Shown: in pieces, positions 33,857 to 44,406 of the stretch
How positions within the stretch are numbered: the first letter of the stretch is position 1
How the letters are laid out: each line of letters opens with the position of its first letter
Assembly: GCF_032340315.1 (NCBI RefSeq)
Contig: NZ_CP135436.1
Span: forward strand, 2,005,501 to 2,069,500
DNA length: 64,000 nt
DNA from: Streptococcus sp. DTU_2020_1001019_1_SI_AUS_MUR_006
GTDB lineage: Bacteria; Bacillota; Bacilli; Lactobacillales; Streptococcaceae
Direction of reading: 5' to 3'
Translations under genes and position numbers: made by a program
The notes under the pieces: model-generated
The model's input: only the letters and a program-made list of their open reading frames with translations
Database searches by the model: none
What the model was told of the DNA's origin: nothing

Positions 33857-35197
33857 ATGTCTGAAAAATCGCAATGGGGCTCAAAACTGGGCTTTATCCT
33901 TGCATCTGCTGGTTCTGCTATTGGTCTTGGGGCCGTTTGGAAATTCCCTTATATGACCGCTGCTAATGGTGGAGGAGGATTTTTACTGGTCTTTCTCATC
34001 TCGACACTATTGATTGGTTTCCCACTTTTGCTTGCTGAATTCGCCCTTGGTCGGAGCGCTGGCGTGTCAGCAATCAAAACCTTTGGAAAATTGGGCAATA
34101 ACAAGAACTACAATTTTATCGGTTGGATCGGTGCCTTTGCCCTTTTCATCCTCTTATCCTTTTACAGTGTTATTGGGGGATGGGTTTTAGTCTATCTAGG
34201 TATCGCTATTGCTAAAGCCTTCCAAGTTGGGATTAGCAGTGATTATGCCCAGCTCTTCACAGACATTATTTCAAATCCATGGATTGCCCTTGGTTCCCAA
34301 GCCCTCTTTATCTTCCTCAACATCTTTATCGTATCTAAGGGAGTTCAAAAAGGAATTGAAAGAGCATCGAAAGTTATGATGCCCCTGCTCTTTATCATCT
34401 TTGTCATTATCATCGGGCGCTCTCTCAGCTTGCCTAATGCCATGGAAGGTGTGGTTTACTTCCTCAAACCTGACTTTTCAAAACTGACAAGCGCCGGACT
34501 CCTCTATGCTCTGGGGCAATCTTTCTTTGCATTATCGCTCGGTGTTACTGCTATGTTGACCTATGCTTCTTACTTAGATAAGAAAACCAATCTGGTCCAA
34601 TCAGGTATGTCCATCGTTGCCATGAACATCTCTGTATCCATCATGGCAGGATTAGCCATCTTCCCAGCCATGTCAGCCTTTAACATTCAGTCTGAAGGTG
34701 GGCCAAGCCTCCTCTTCATCGTTTTGCCTCAACTCTTTGACAAGATGCCTTTTGGAAGTATTTTCTACATCCTCTTCCTCTTGCTTTTCCTCTTTGCGAC
34801 AGTCACTTCTTCTGTCGTGATGCTGGAAATCAATGTAGGCAACATCACCAATCAGGACAATCGTAGACGTGCTAAGTGGAGTATGATTTTAGGGGTTTTA
34901 ACTTTTGTATTTGGTATCCCTTCAGCCCTATCCTATGGTGTTATGGCAGACGTTCAAATCTTTGGGAAGACCTTCTTTGATGCCATGGACTTCTTGGTTT
35001 CTAATCTCCTCATGCCCTTTGGTGCACTCTGCTTGTCCCTCTTTACAGGCTATATCTTCAAAAAAGCATTGGCTATGGAGGAACTGCATCTTGATGAAAA
35101 ACCATGGAAACAAGGACTTTTCCAAGTCTGGCTCTTCCTTCTTCGTTTCATCATTCCAATCATCATCATCGTGGTCTTTATCGCCCAGTTTATGTAA
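33857..35197 (+). CDS. Sodium-dependent neurotransmitter-symporter-family (SNF) transporter
   Basis: 446 residues with about 11-12 membrane segments. The N-terminal GSKLGFILASAGSAIGLGAV and WKFPYMTAANGGGGF are the classic NSS sodium- and substrate-binding region (LeuT family). It imports an amino acid or similar with Na+; the substrate is unknown. Start ATG 33857 follows CGGAG. It stands alone, between MerR and manA, with a convergent terminator at its 3' end. Confidence 0.92.
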   Translation: MSEKSQWGSKLGFILASAGSAIGLGAVWKFPYMTAANGGGGFLLVFLISTLLIGFPLLLAEFALGRSAGVSAIKTFGKLGNNKNYNFIGWIGAFALFILLSFYSVIGGWVLVYLGIAIAKAFQVGISSDYAQLFTDIISNPWIALGSQALFIFLNIFIVSKGVQKGIERASKVMMPLLFIIFVIIIGRSLSLPNAMEGVVYFLKPDFSKLTSAGLLYALGQSFFALSLGVTAMLTYASYLDKKTNLVQSGMSIVAMNISVSIMAGLAIFPAMSAFNIQSEGGPSLLFIVLPQLFDKMPFGSIFYILFLLLFLFATVTSSVVMLEINVGNITNQDNRRRAKWSMILGVLTFVFGIPSALSYGVMADVQIFGKTFFDAMDFLVSNLLMPFGALCLSLFTGYIFKKALAMEELHLDEKPWKQGLFQVWLFLLRFIIPIIIIVVFIAQFM

Positions 35198-35207
35198 CTA
35201 TAAAAAT

Positions 35208-35240
35208 GGACTTGAATTTTTCCCTCAAGTCCTTTCTTTA
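35208..35240. terminator. Terminator shared by the SNF transporter and manA
   Basis: Stem GGACTTGA/TCAAGTCC with a T-rich tail on the plus strand (TTTCTTTATA) and TTTTTATAG on the minus strand. It lies between two convergent genes and can serve both. Confidence 0.8.
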
Positions 35241-35242
35241 TA

Positions 35243-36187
35243 TTATGGATGACTAACAATCAATTCCAAATCTTGTCCTTCAAGTGTCCAAGCTTCAACA
35301 TCGCTTGGAAGGATAAAGTGGCTACCTTTTTGAATTGGATATTCCTTACCGTCTACAGTTAGTTTCCCTTGACCAGCTAAGACACTGAACAAGCTGTAGT
35401 CAGCTGTTTTTTCAAAGTCAACTTTTCCAGTGATTTCCCACTTGTAAACTGCGAAGAAGTCATTAGACACAAGAAGAGTTGAACGCAAATCATCAGCTTT
35501 GACGGTTACAGGACGGCTGTTAGCAGGCTCGCCAATATTTAGAACATCGATGGATTTTTCAAGATGAAGCTCGCGCAAGTTGCCATTGTCATCCTTACGG
35601 TCAAAGTCATAGACACGGTAGGTTGTATCACTAGACTGTTGCGTTTCAAGGATCAAGATACCTGCACCGATAGCGTGCATAGTTCCACTTGGAACATAGA
35701 AGAAATCTCCAGCTTTTACAGGAACTTTTGTTAACAAGGCATCCCAGTTTTTATCTTCGATTTGCTGGCGGAGTTCTTCTTTTGACTTAGCGTTATGGCC
35801 GTAGATAATTTCTGAACCCTCATCTGCAGCAATAATGTACCAACATTCTGTTTTTCCGAGTTCGCCCTCATGCTCTAGTCCATAAGCATCATCTGGGTGG
35901 ACTTGAACACTGAGCCAGTCATTGGCATCAAGGATTTTTGTTAAAAGCGGAAATACTGGCTCTGGACGGTTACCAAATAACTCACGGTGTTCCGCATACA
36001 AAGTAGCTAGGTCTGTTCCTTGATAGCGACCATTAGCTACCTTAGACACTCCATTTGGGTGAGCTGAGATTGCCCAATATTCTCCGATTTTTTCATTTGG
36101 AATGTCGTAGCCAAACTCATCACGTAGCTTGGTTCCACCCCAGATTTTTTCTTGCATAACGGAATTTAAAAATAATGGTTCTGACAT
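35243..36187 (-). CDS. manA: Mannose-6-phosphate isomerase, class I
   Basis: 314 residues; zinc enzyme interconverting mannose-6-P and fructose-6-P in the cytoplasm. Zinc-binding segments SVQVHPDDAYG, KTECWYII and GTMHAIGAG are present near residues 85-175. N-terminal NSVMQEKIWGGTKLRDEFGY is typical. A TATAAT box with TGn extension lies at 36218-36226 in the minus strand. Confidence 0.95.
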   Translation of the reverse strand: MSEPLFLNSVMQEKIWGGTKLRDEFGYDIPNEKIGEYWAISAHPNGVSKVANGRYQGTDLATLYAEHRELFGNRPEPVFPLLTKILDANDWLSVQVHPDDAYGLEHEGELGKTECWYIIAADEGSEIIYGHNAKSKEELRQQIEDKNWDALLTKVPVKAGDFFYVPSGTMHAIGAGILILETQQSSDTTYRVYDFDRKDDNGNLRELHLEKSIDVLNIGEPANSRPVTVKADDLRSTLLVSNDFFAVYKWEITGKVDFEKTADYSLFSVLAGQGKLTVDGKEYPIQKGSHFILPSDVEAWTLEGQDLELIVSHP

Positions 36188-36217
36188 GTTTCATCTCCTG
36201 TCTGATTTTTCCCCCTC

Positions 36218-36226
36218 ATTATAGCA
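36218..36226 (-). promoter_or_regulatory. Extended -10 promoter of manA
   Basis: The minus strand reads TGCTATAAT, about 30 bp upstream of the manA start and directly next to the upstream terminator. Confidence 0.6.
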
Positions 36227-36256
36227 AAAAAAGAGTCCTAATTGAACTCTTTTTTT
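36225..36256 (-). terminator. Terminator after the GH1 glycosidase gene
   Basis: Stem AAAAAAGAGT/ACTCTTTTTT, about 50 bp beyond the stop of the GH1 gene. T-runs on both strands. Confidence 0.8.
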
Positions 36257-36308
36257 CTATCTTATAAAGAAGGGAGAAGATTTTATAAAAATAGTGAATA
36301 AATGTGTT

Positions 36309-37757
<1,449 letters not shown>

Positions 37758-37913
37758 TCACATGATTTAGTAGTACTATTATACTATCAAACATTTAAAT
37801 AAAGCTGAAATAGCCCAAAAAATGTTTTAAGAAAAGCATTTTCTTTATAAAAAAGCTTTTACGATGAACATAGAAGCTAAATAGGGTAGTTGAAGTTTGT
37901 ATACAAAACTGCT

Positions 37914-38492
37914 TTATTTCATAAGATTTGGAAGAATGAACATGATAAAGAAAGCTAGAACAACCATAATAAAAACATTGAGATAGATAAAACATTTTGC
38001 CAACCATGCATATCGCCCAGGTCTTAGTGGTCTTTCTACATAGGAATGTTTTGGTTTGTTAGGATCATAGTAAACAGCAACTTTTCCACCAATTGGAAAG
38101 CGTTCTTTAAGTGGAGATTTTGTATAAGACAAAAAACTATTCCCCTTAACTTTGTATCTTAAAACTTGTGGAATTTCACCATTTTCAAAATTATCCGTTT
38201 TTACATCAGATACGATTGAACCTAAGGGAGTACTGATTGTATTTGAAATAGCAGATAGAAATTTAGGCCCTACGACCTTGTATTGGTTTCCATCAACAGT
38301 GTATTCAACAACTGGGAGACTAATCCCATTATAAAGAGCATAGGAATATCGGATAATAACTCCTTCCGTTCTTTCGATACATCTCTTGGCATTTCTATAA
38401 TTACTAAATATAAAATAGGAAAACATAAAATAGGTGAAGGCAGCAAATCCTAAAATCATTAATCCAAATAATAGAAAGAAAGTTGTTGGCAT
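37914..38492 (-). CDS. DUF3592 membrane protein
   Basis: 192 residues with membrane segments at about 5-28 and 165-188. The middle part, with GKVAVYYDPNKPKHSYVERP, matches the DUF3592 pattern and lies between the membrane segments. Function is unknown. A gap of 162 bp separates it from the GH1 gene, with only a -10-like TATAAT (37778-37783) and nothing else of note. It ends at a terminator-like hairpin only weakly. Confidence 0.8.
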   Translation of the reverse strand: MPTTFFLLFGLMILGFAAFTYFMFSYFIFSNYRNAKRCIERTEGVIIRYSYALYNGISLPVVEYTVDGNQYKVVGPKFLSAISNTISTPLGSIVSDVKTDNFENGEIPQVLRYKVKGNSFLSYTKSPLKERFPIGGKVAVYYDPNKPKHSYVERPLRPGRYAWLAKCFIYLNVFIMVVLAFFIMFILPNLMK

Positions 38493-38543
38493 CTTTTTTC
38501 TCCTTAAAACATGATGATGAATCTATTTTAACAGAAATGAAAG

Positions 38544-38570
38544 AAAAAGACCGGATTGCTCCGATCTTTT
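38544..38570 (-). terminator. Terminator after the VOC protein gene
   Basis: Hairpin AAAAAGACCGG/CCGATCTTTT (one G-U) 66 bp past the stop at 38636. Almost the same hairpin occurs at 38998-39024. Confidence 0.7.
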
Positions 38571-38635
38571 AATAGTTTATGTTCTCAATTTCTGTTTTAA
38601 AAATAGCTAAGGTTAACTTCAAATGACTAAGCACC

Positions 38636-38983
38636 CTATTTCATACGATAAAAATCAATCACTAGACCAGCAGGGCCTTTAACTAATAAAGACTCTGTTC
38701 CCCAATCCGTTTCACAAGGCCCATGTAAAATCTCGACACCAATCTCTTTTAATCGTTGGTAATTCTGTTCTACGTCCTCAACCTCGATGTGAAGAATGAT
38801 TCCTGACTGAAAGTTTTCCAAAGGAATCAAATGATTTTGAGAGAACATGAGACAGTGACTGCCAATCGTGAACTGAGCAAAACTATCATCAACATAATCG
38901 GCCTTTTTATCCAAGATATGCTCCAGTTCCGCACAGACTTGGGGAACATCTGAAACGATAATATCTAATTGATTTAAATTCAT
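38636..38983 (-). CDS. VOC-superfamily (glyoxalase/bleomycin-resistance-like) protein
   Basis: 115 residues, single betaalphabetabetabeta unit repeated as in VOC proteins. N-terminal NQLDIIVSDVPQVCAELEHI and C-terminal WGTESLLVKGPAGLVIDFYR match the family. Metal-binding residues cannot all be confirmed. It lies downstream of spxB with a terminator hairpin between, so it is probably transcribed separately or by read-through. Confidence 0.85.
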   Translation of the reverse strand: MNLNQLDIIVSDVPQVCAELEHILDKKADYVDDSFAQFTIGSHCLMFSQNHLIPLENFQSGIILHIEVEDVEQNYQRLKEIGVEILHGPCETDWGTESLLVKGPAGLVIDFYRMK

Positions 38984-38997
38984 TTACTATTCTCCAT

Positions 38998-39024
38998 AAA
39001 AAGACCGGATGACTCCGATCTTTT
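38998..39024 (-). terminator. Terminator of spxB
   Basis: Hairpin AAAAAGACCGG/CCGATCTTTT about 70 bp past the spxB stop. It is a near copy of the hairpin at 38544. Confidence 0.75.
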
Positions 39025-39094
39025 CAAGTTTCCCTCTAAGAAAATCAATGCATAAAATCTACAATATTTACTTTTTGATTTTCGACGAGAGGAA

Positions 39095-40870
39095 TTATTT
39101 GATTGCGCGTGATTGCAATCCTTCTTCTTCCAAGAAGAGGCGGAATGGTACAAGCTCTTCAGCTTCGTATTTTTCCTTAAATGCTTTGATAGCTTCTTCT
39201 GAGTGAAGTTTTGGATCCAATTCAAGTACTTCTACTGGAAGTGGACGGTGTTGAGTGATGTGAGCATCGATCACAACAGTTTTACCTTCTTTGTTGAGTT
39301 TAACAGCTTCAGCAACAACTGCATCGATATCTTCGATACGGTTTACAGTGAACCCTACAGCACCTTGCGCTTCAGCGATTTTCGCATAGTCAGCATTAGG
39401 GAAGTCACAACCAAACAAGTGTTTGTTTGTGTCTTCGTATTTGTCCTTGATGAAGGCATATTTACCATTTGAGAAGACAACGTTGATAACTGGAAGGTCG
39501 TATTGAACGTTTGTGATAACGTCTGGGTAGCACATGTTGAATGCACCGTCACCCATGATGTTCCATACTTGGCGATCTGGATTGTCTTTCTTAGCAGCGA
39601 TACCACCAGGAAGGGCAATACCCATTGTCGCAAAGAGTGGAGATGTACGCCACATGTTCTTAGGTGTCATGTGAAGGTGACGAGTAGATGTTTGAGTAGT
39701 GTCACCTACGTCGATTGAGTAGATAGCGTCTTGATCAGCATGTTTGTTGATTGCATTGTAAACTTGATACAATTGCAATTCACCCTCAGTTTTACCTTCG
39801 AGTTTGTTCATGTAATCACGCCAGTTTTGGTTATTCTTAACGTTTGCACGCCACCATGGAGTAGATTCAACTGGATTCACTTTGTCAAGGATTGCTTTCG
39901 CTGCTTGACCTGCATCACCAAGGATTGAAGCGTCAAGGGCGTGACGTTTACCAAGTTTGTAAGGGTCGATATCCACTTGGATGAATTTTTCAGTGTTTTT
40001 GAATGCTTCGTATACTTCAGCAAATGGGAAGTTTGAACCAAGGAAAAGAACTGTGTCTGCTTCAAAGACCACTTCGTTGGCTGGTTTCCAACCAACACGG
40101 TAAGCAGAACCTGTCAAACCTTCGTAGTTCCATTCGAAAGCTTCGAAGTTTTTACCAGTTGTGATGATTGGGGCTTTGATTTTACGTGACAATTCAGTGA
40201 TCACTTCACCAGCTTTCACACCACCGTAACCAGCGTAGATAACTGGACGTTCAGCGTTGTTCAAAATTTCAACAGCTTTGTCGATTTCAACTTCGTTCAA
40301 AGCAGGAGCGATGAATGAACGCTCGTAAGAACCTGAACCGTAGTATGAGTTTTCGTCGATTTCTTGGAAACCAAAGTTTACTGGAATTTCAACAACAGCT
40401 GGACCTTTTTTAGAAACGGCAGCACGGCAAGCTTCGTCGATAACTTTTGGTAATTGCTCTGCGTAAGCTACACGTTTGTTGTAAACAGCGATACCGTTGT
40501 ACATTGGGTTTTGGTTCAATTCTTGGAAGGCATCCATGTTGAGTTCATTAACAGGACGTGATCCAAGGATAGCGAGGAATGGAGTGTTATCCATAGCTGC
40601 ATCGTAAACACCGTTGATCAAGTGAGTCGCACCTGGACCACCTGAACCAACTGCAACACCGATAGAACCGCCAAATTTAGCCTGCATAACCGCTGCAAGA
40701 GCACCTGTTTCTTCGTGGCGAACTTGCAAGAAACGGATATCTTTGTCTTCAGCCAAAGCGTCCATAAGTGAGCTGAGTGTTCCTGATGGGATACCGTAGA
40801 TAGTGTCTACGCCCCATGTTTTCAATACGTTAAGCATTGCTGCAGATGCAGTAATTTTCCCTTGAGTCAT
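39095..40870 (-). CDS. spxB: Pyruvate oxidase SpxB
   Basis: 591 residues; a TPP, FAD and Mg enzyme that turns pyruvate, phosphate and oxygen into acetyl-phosphate, CO2 and hydrogen peroxide. N-terminal [20 protein letters not shown] carries the TPP-activating region, [11 protein letters not shown] near residue 442 the TPP/Mg motif, and the middle domain binds FAD. In streptococci it is the main H2O2 source and is under catabolite control. The upstream region holds three catabolite-response-like sites. Start ATG 40870 follows AAGGAGAG. Confidence 0.97.
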   Translation of the reverse strand: MTQGKITASAAMLNVLKTWGVDTIYGIPSGTLSSLMDALAEDKDIRFLQVRHEETGALAAVMQAKFGGSIGVAVGSGGPGATHLINGVYDAAMDNTPFLAILGSRPVNELNMDAFQELNQNPMYNGIAVYNKRVAYAEQLPKVIDEACRAAVSKKGPAVVEIPVNFGFQEIDENSYYGSGSYERSFIAPALNEVEIDKAVEILNNAERPVIYAGYGGVKAGEVITELSRKIKAPIITTGKNFEAFEWNYEGLTGSAYRVGWKPANEVVFEADTVLFLGSNFPFAEVYEAFKNTEKFIQVDIDPYKLGKRHALDASILGDAGQAAKAILDKVNPVESTPWWRANVKNNQNWRDYMNKLEGKTEGELQLYQVYNAINKHADQDAIYSIDVGDTTQTSTRHLHMTPKNMWRTSPLFATMGIALPGGIAAKKDNPDRQVWNIMGDGAFNMCYPDVITNVQYDLPVINVVFSNGKYAFIKDKYEDTNKHLFGCDFPNADYAKIAEAQGAVGFTVNRIEDIDAVVAEAVKLNKEGKTVVIDAHITQHRPLPVEVLELDPKLHSEEAIKAFKEKYEAEELVPFRLFLEEEGLQSRAIK

Positions 40871-40907
40871 AATGATAACTCTCCTTAAAAGTTAATTTGA
40901 TGAATAA

Positions 40908-40944
40908 TAAAAGCGCTTTTATATGTTTTTTGAAAACGATTCAG
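40908..40944 (-). promoter_or_regulatory. Two cre-like sites proximal to spxB
   Basis: TAAAAGCGCTTTTA (40908-40921) is a full palindrome with the cre core, and TGAAAACGATTCAG (40931-40944) is a partial match. They are 40-75 bp upstream of the spxB start. CcpA control of spxB is known in pneumococcus. Confidence 0.6.
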
Positions 40945-41030
40945 TAAATTTACACTCCTAATTTATCACATTTACTTATAGTTTCATAAGAATGTGCTCA
41001 GAAACTTTCATTCTCTATTACAGTACAGAT

Positions 41031-41044
41031 TGAAAACGTTTTGA
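41031..41044. promoter_or_regulatory. Distal cre-like site upstream of spxB
   Basis: TGAAAACGTTTTGA differs from the cre form TGAAAACGTTTTCA at one base. It lies 160 bp upstream of the spxB start codon. Confidence 0.5.
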
Positions 41045-41068
41045 AAATCTGTTTTAGAATAGCAAAAA

Positions 41069-41090
41069 AGCGGTTAAAACCGCCTTTTTA
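41069..41090 (-). terminator. Terminator of the cop operon
   Basis: Stem CGGTT/AACCG with flanking G and C pairs, followed on the minus strand by TTTTTTGC. It lies on the far side of the BOX element, so the cop transcript includes that element. Confidence 0.75.
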
Positions 41091-41194
41091 TACTCAATGA
41101 AAATCAAAGAGCAAACTAGGAAGCTAGCCGCAGGCTGTACTTGAGTACGGCAAGGTGAAGCTGACGTGGTTTGAATTTGATTTTCGAAGAGTAT
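41089..41194 (-). repeat. BOX element (boxA-boxC) overlapping the copA stop
   Basis: The minus strand begins ATACTCTTCGAAAATCAAAT, the boxA start, and ends with the boxC consensus TTTGATTTTCATTGAGTATA. It has no boxB. The first base A is the last base of the copA TAA stop. It is transcribed at the 3' end of the cop mRNA. Confidence 0.9.
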
Positions 41195-43416
41195 TAATCG
41201 ACTTTAGTAAAATTAAGCATGAGAGAGCTGATTAAAACAGATACTGAACTAAAGGCCATGGCCAATCCTGCAAGTTCTGGATTGAGTACCAAACCAAGAC
41301 CAGAAAACACTCCTGCTGCAATCGGAATACCAATGAGGTTATAGATAGAAGCCCAGAAAAGATTGAGTAGAATACGATTAAAGGTCTTCTTACTCATATC
41401 AAAAGCACGTGCCAATCCTAGTAAATTGTTGGTTGTAAGGACAAGATCTGCTGATTCAATGGCAATATCTGTCCCAGAGCCCATGGCAATTCCGACATCC
41501 GCTACACTGAGGGCCGGCGCATCATTGATACCATCTCCAACAAAGGCCAATTTGCCATTCTTTTGAAGCTTGTGAATTTCATGTGCCTTTTCCTCTGGCA
41601 AGACATTTGCGATCACTTCTTCGATTCCAATTTGCTCTGCAATCGCATGGGCTACTCCAGCATTATCTCCAGTAAGCATAACCGTTCTAAGACCACGTTT
41701 TTTCAATTTAGCAATAGCTTCTCGAGCATTTTCCTTAGGGACATCCTGCAAGGCAATTAAGCCTTTTAACTGACCATCTACGGATAGGAAGACAACTGTT
41801 TTTGCTTCTTTCTCAAGCAAATCAAATCGTTCTTGATAATCATGTGGAATAGCAAGGTCAGCTAAGAGCTTAGCATTCCCAAGCAAGACTTGTTTACCAT
41901 TAATAATCCCAGTCACACCTTTTCCATGCAAGGCTTGGAAGTTTTCCACTGGGTAAAGGCTAATTCCTAGTTCAGATGCACGATTAACAATAGCTTGAGC
42001 TAGCGGGTGTTGAGATACATCTTCCAGTGAAGCAGCCAAACTTAGCACTTCTCTTTCATCACCAATAACATCTGTCACTACTGGCTTCCCTTCGGTCAAG
42101 GTTCCTGTCTTATCAAAAACAACCGTTTGGACCTTTTGGATTTCCTGTAAAACTGTACCATTTTTGAGAAGAATCCCCATCTTGGCACTTCGTCCTGTTC
42201 CAACCATGAGTGCTGTCGGTGTCGCGAGTCCTAGTGCACAAGGACAGGCAATTATCAAAACAGCAACTCCGTAGAGAAGTGAAGTCACAAAGCTATCTCC
42301 AAGTAAAACAAACCAGACCCAAAAAGTAAGAAGTCCTAAAATGACAACTGCTGGTACAAAAATCCCAGAAATCTTGTCTGTCAAATCTTGAATAGGAGCA
42401 CGACTCGTTTGCGCTTTCTTCACAAAGTCCACAATCTGAGCCAGCATAGTCTCAGAACCAACTTTTTCAGCTTTAAAAATGATCGTACCACTATTATTGA
42501 TAGTTGACCCAATAACAGCATCTCCAACTGATTTATCGACTGGAATACTTTCCCCAGTCACCATTGATTCATCAATACTCGTTTCACCTTCTAACACGGT
42601 CCCATCAACGGCAATTTTTTCACCTGGTCGAACGCGAATGAGATCCCCAACTTTGACTTGTTCTAGAGGGATTTGAACATAAACATCATCACGCAAAACC
42701 TCTGCTGTTTTTGCTTGTAGGTCTAATAATTTTTCGACTGCCTGTGAAGTATTTTTTCGCATTTTTTCCTCAAAAACTGCTCCCAAAAGAATGAAGAAGA
42801 GGATAAATGCAGCACTTTCAAAGTAAACGGGCAGACCAGTGAAGAGGGCAACTAAGCTATAGAAATAGGCCACTAGGGTTCCCAGAGCAACCAAGGTATC
42901 CATGTTGGAATTGTGCTTTTTAAAACTAGCCCAGGCGCTTCTGATATATGGAACTCCAGCTACCAGCATAATGGGTGTTGTGGCTAAAAAGGTGCCCCAA
43001 CGCATGACTTGGTGACTAATTCCTCCTGTAGACATCCCAATCATGAGAATCACAAGAGGCACAGTAAAGATACTAGTAATCCAAAAACGCTGAAAAAGAC
43101 TGAGAGACTTTTTAGTTTTTTCAACAACGGTGTAGGTCCCCTTTTGCATCTTCATGCCGCATGAAAATTCATGCTCGCCCAAGTCTTGAGGCGTAAAGCG
43201 AATGACTTTTTCCTCGTCTTGAGCGATTGGTTCTAGGATTCCTTCTTCTTCGAAGAGAATCTCTTTATAACAGTTTGAAGGTGTCACACGATGAAAGGTA
43301 ATCTCAGCAGGAATCCCTTTTTGCAGTTGAATGTGGGCTGGATGGTAGCCTTTGTCTGCCGTGATACGGATTTTTTGAACGCCATTTTCAAGGCTTGCTT
43401 TTACAATTTCAGTCAT
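41194..43416 (-). CDS. copA: Copper-exporting P1B-type ATPase CopA
   Basis: 740 residues; membrane Cu(I) exporter. Residues about 1-100 form a cupredoxin-like domain with SNCYKEILF and [12 protein letters not shown], in place of classical CxxC metal domains. Eight membrane segments follow; CPC copper site near residue 390, phosphorylation motif DKTGTLTEG near 435, and [11 protein letters not shown] near 625. It is the last gene of copY-cupA-copA and is preceded by cupA by 9 bp. The gene ends in KVD then TAA, and that stop is part of a BOX element. Confidence 0.96.
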   Translation of the reverse strand: MTEIVKASLENGVQKIRITADKGYHPAHIQLQKGIPAEITFHRVTPSNCYKEILFEEEGILEPIAQDEEKVIRFTPQDLGEHEFSCGMKMQKGTYTVVEKTKKSLSLFQRFWITSIFTVPLVILMIGMSTGGISHQVMRWGTFLATTPIMLVAGVPYIRSAWASFKKHNSNMDTLVALGTLVAYFYSLVALFTGLPVYFESAAFILFFILLGAVFEEKMRKNTSQAVEKLLDLQAKTAEVLRDDVYVQIPLEQVKVGDLIRVRPGEKIAVDGTVLEGETSIDESMVTGESIPVDKSVGDAVIGSTINNSGTIIFKAEKVGSETMLAQIVDFVKKAQTSRAPIQDLTDKISGIFVPAVVILGLLTFWVWFVLLGDSFVTSLLYGVAVLIIACPCALGLATPTALMVGTGRSAKMGILLKNGTVLQEIQKVQTVVFDKTGTLTEGKPVVTDVIGDEREVLSLAASLEDVSQHPLAQAIVNRASELGISLYPVENFQALHGKGVTGIINGKQVLLGNAKLLADLAIPHDYQERFDLLEKEAKTVVFLSVDGQLKGLIALQDVPKENAREAIAKLKKRGLRTVMLTGDNAGVAHAIAEQIGIEEVIANVLPEEKAHEIHKLQKNGKLAFVGDGINDAPALSVADVGIAMGSGTDIAIESADLVLTTNNLLGLARAFDMSKKTFNRILLNLFWASIYNLIGIPIAAGVFSGLGLVLNPELAGLAMAFSSVSVLISSLMLNFTKVD

Positions 43417-43425
43417 AATATTCTC

Positions 43426-43797
43426 CTATTCTACAATCATCTTACCGTGCATCATGTTCATGCCACAAGAGAAACCATACTCACCTGCTTCTTCAGGAGT
43501 GATTTCAACCACATATTGGTCTCCCATAGGCAGATTTGCATGCACTCCAAAGTCTGGAAAAACGATTTGATCCAAGCAAGGTGAAGGATCTTTTCGATCG
43601 AAAATAATGCGAGCAGGTTGCGATTTTTTGAGGATAATGGTTCCTGGAGTGTAGCCCCCCATGACCTCCACTCGAATCTCCTGATAGCCATTTTTTTGCT
43701 GGGCTCTCTTAGCATCTTCTTGCGGTTTTTTGAAAAACCAAAAGAGGATAAAAGCAATCATTCCTAAAACAACAATAGATACAAATAGATTTAACAT
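43426..43797 (-). CDS. cupA: Membrane-anchored copper chaperone CupA
   Basis: 123 residues. N-terminal membrane anchor (residues about 2-24) followed by one cupredoxin domain with DPSPCLDQIVF and FSCGMNMMHGKM, the copper-binding set of cysteines and methionines. The domain resembles the N-terminal domain of CopA, to which CupA delivers Cu(I) (known from pneumococcus). It lies between copY and copA, 9-10 bp from each. Confidence 0.93.
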   Translation of the reverse strand: MLNLFVSIVVLGMIAFILFWFFKKPQEDAKRAQQKNGYQEIRVEVMGGYTPGTIILKKSQPARIIFDRKDPSPCLDQIVFPDFGVHANLPMGDQYVVEITPEEAGEYGFSCGMNMMHGKMIVE

Positions 43798-43807
43798 AGC
43801 GTCTCCT

Positions 43808-44203
43808 TTACATACAATTACATCTTACTTCTGCCACAGCACTTGCTTTTTTCTCAGCAATCACTTCCTCCAAAACTTCCAAGTCAGCTAGGGTAAAGTC
43901 ACATTCTTCAATCAAATCAGCTAGCAAGAGCTTTATTCTGCGAGAACAAAGCTTGTCTTTGATATCCTGAACCATTAAGCCCCTACTATCATCTAGCGTT
44001 AAAAGGGCCGAATAGACAAAGGACTTGCCCTGTTTTTCTCGAGTCAAACATTCTTTCTCCACCAAACGAGCCAAGAGTGTCTGGATCGTGGATTTGGACC
44101 AACTGAACCTTTTCTCTAATACTTTTATAAGATCAGTGCTTGTCTGTTCTCCCTGCATCCAGATAATCTTCATGACCTGCCATTCTGCATCCGAAATCTG
44201 CAT
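43808..44203 (-). CDS. copY: Copper-responsive repressor CopY
   Basis: 131 residues, BlaI/CopY family. The winged helix has ISDAEWQVMKIIWMQGEQTS and WSKSTIQTLLARLVEK. The C-terminal end is CNC followed by Met and stop, so only one CxC pair is present, where many CopY proteins have two. It represses the cop operon until copper or zinc exchange releases it. ATG 44203 is chosen for GGAGG upstream and because the longer frame from 44233 crosses the operator. Confidence 0.93.
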   Translation of the reverse strand: MQISDAEWQVMKIIWMQGEQTSTDLIKVLEKRFSWSKSTIQTLLARLVEKECLTREKQGKSFVYSALLTLDDSRGLMVQDIKDKLCSRRIKLLLADLIEECDFTLADLEVLEEVIAEKKASAVAEVRCNCM

Positions 44204-44221
44204 CAGCACACCTCCAAAATC

Positions 44222-44231
44222 TACATTTGTC
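44222..44231. promoter_or_regulatory. Cop box proximal to copY
   Basis: GACAAATGTA on the minus strand fits the CopY operator KACANNTGTA. It lies about 20 bp upstream of the copY start. Confidence 0.85.
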
Positions 44232-44246
44232 AATTACAATTATCAG

Positions 44247-44275
44247 TATACTCTTAAAATCTACATTTGTCAATC
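44247..44275 (-). promoter_or_regulatory. copYA promoter with distal cop box
   Basis: TTGACA (44270-44275) and TATACT (44247-44252) are 17 bp apart on the minus strand. A second cop box GACAAATGTA occupies 44262-44271 and overlaps the -35. Two boxes 40 bp apart bracket the promoter. Confidence 0.85.
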
Positions 44276-44364
44276 ATAAAATCACATTTTTAAAATTTAT
44301 CGCTGCTATAAATATTTTTTATCACCACAATAAAAAATACATATTATCCAAAGCTCTCTTTTAA

Positions 44365-44373
44365 TGCTACAAT
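44365..44373 (+). promoter_or_regulatory. Extended -10 promoter of the amino acid ABC operon
   Basis: TGCTACAAT, about 34 bp upstream of the TTG start at 44407. It lacks a good -35 at 17 bp. Confidence 0.55.
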
Positions 44374-44406
44374 GTTTTTATCATTTCTAGATGGGAGGTT
44401 CTACTT

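Noticed and set aside
37795..38007. 70-residue minus frame downstream of the DUF3592 gene
   Set aside because: It overlaps the 3' end of that gene in another frame and lacks a ribosome-binding site.
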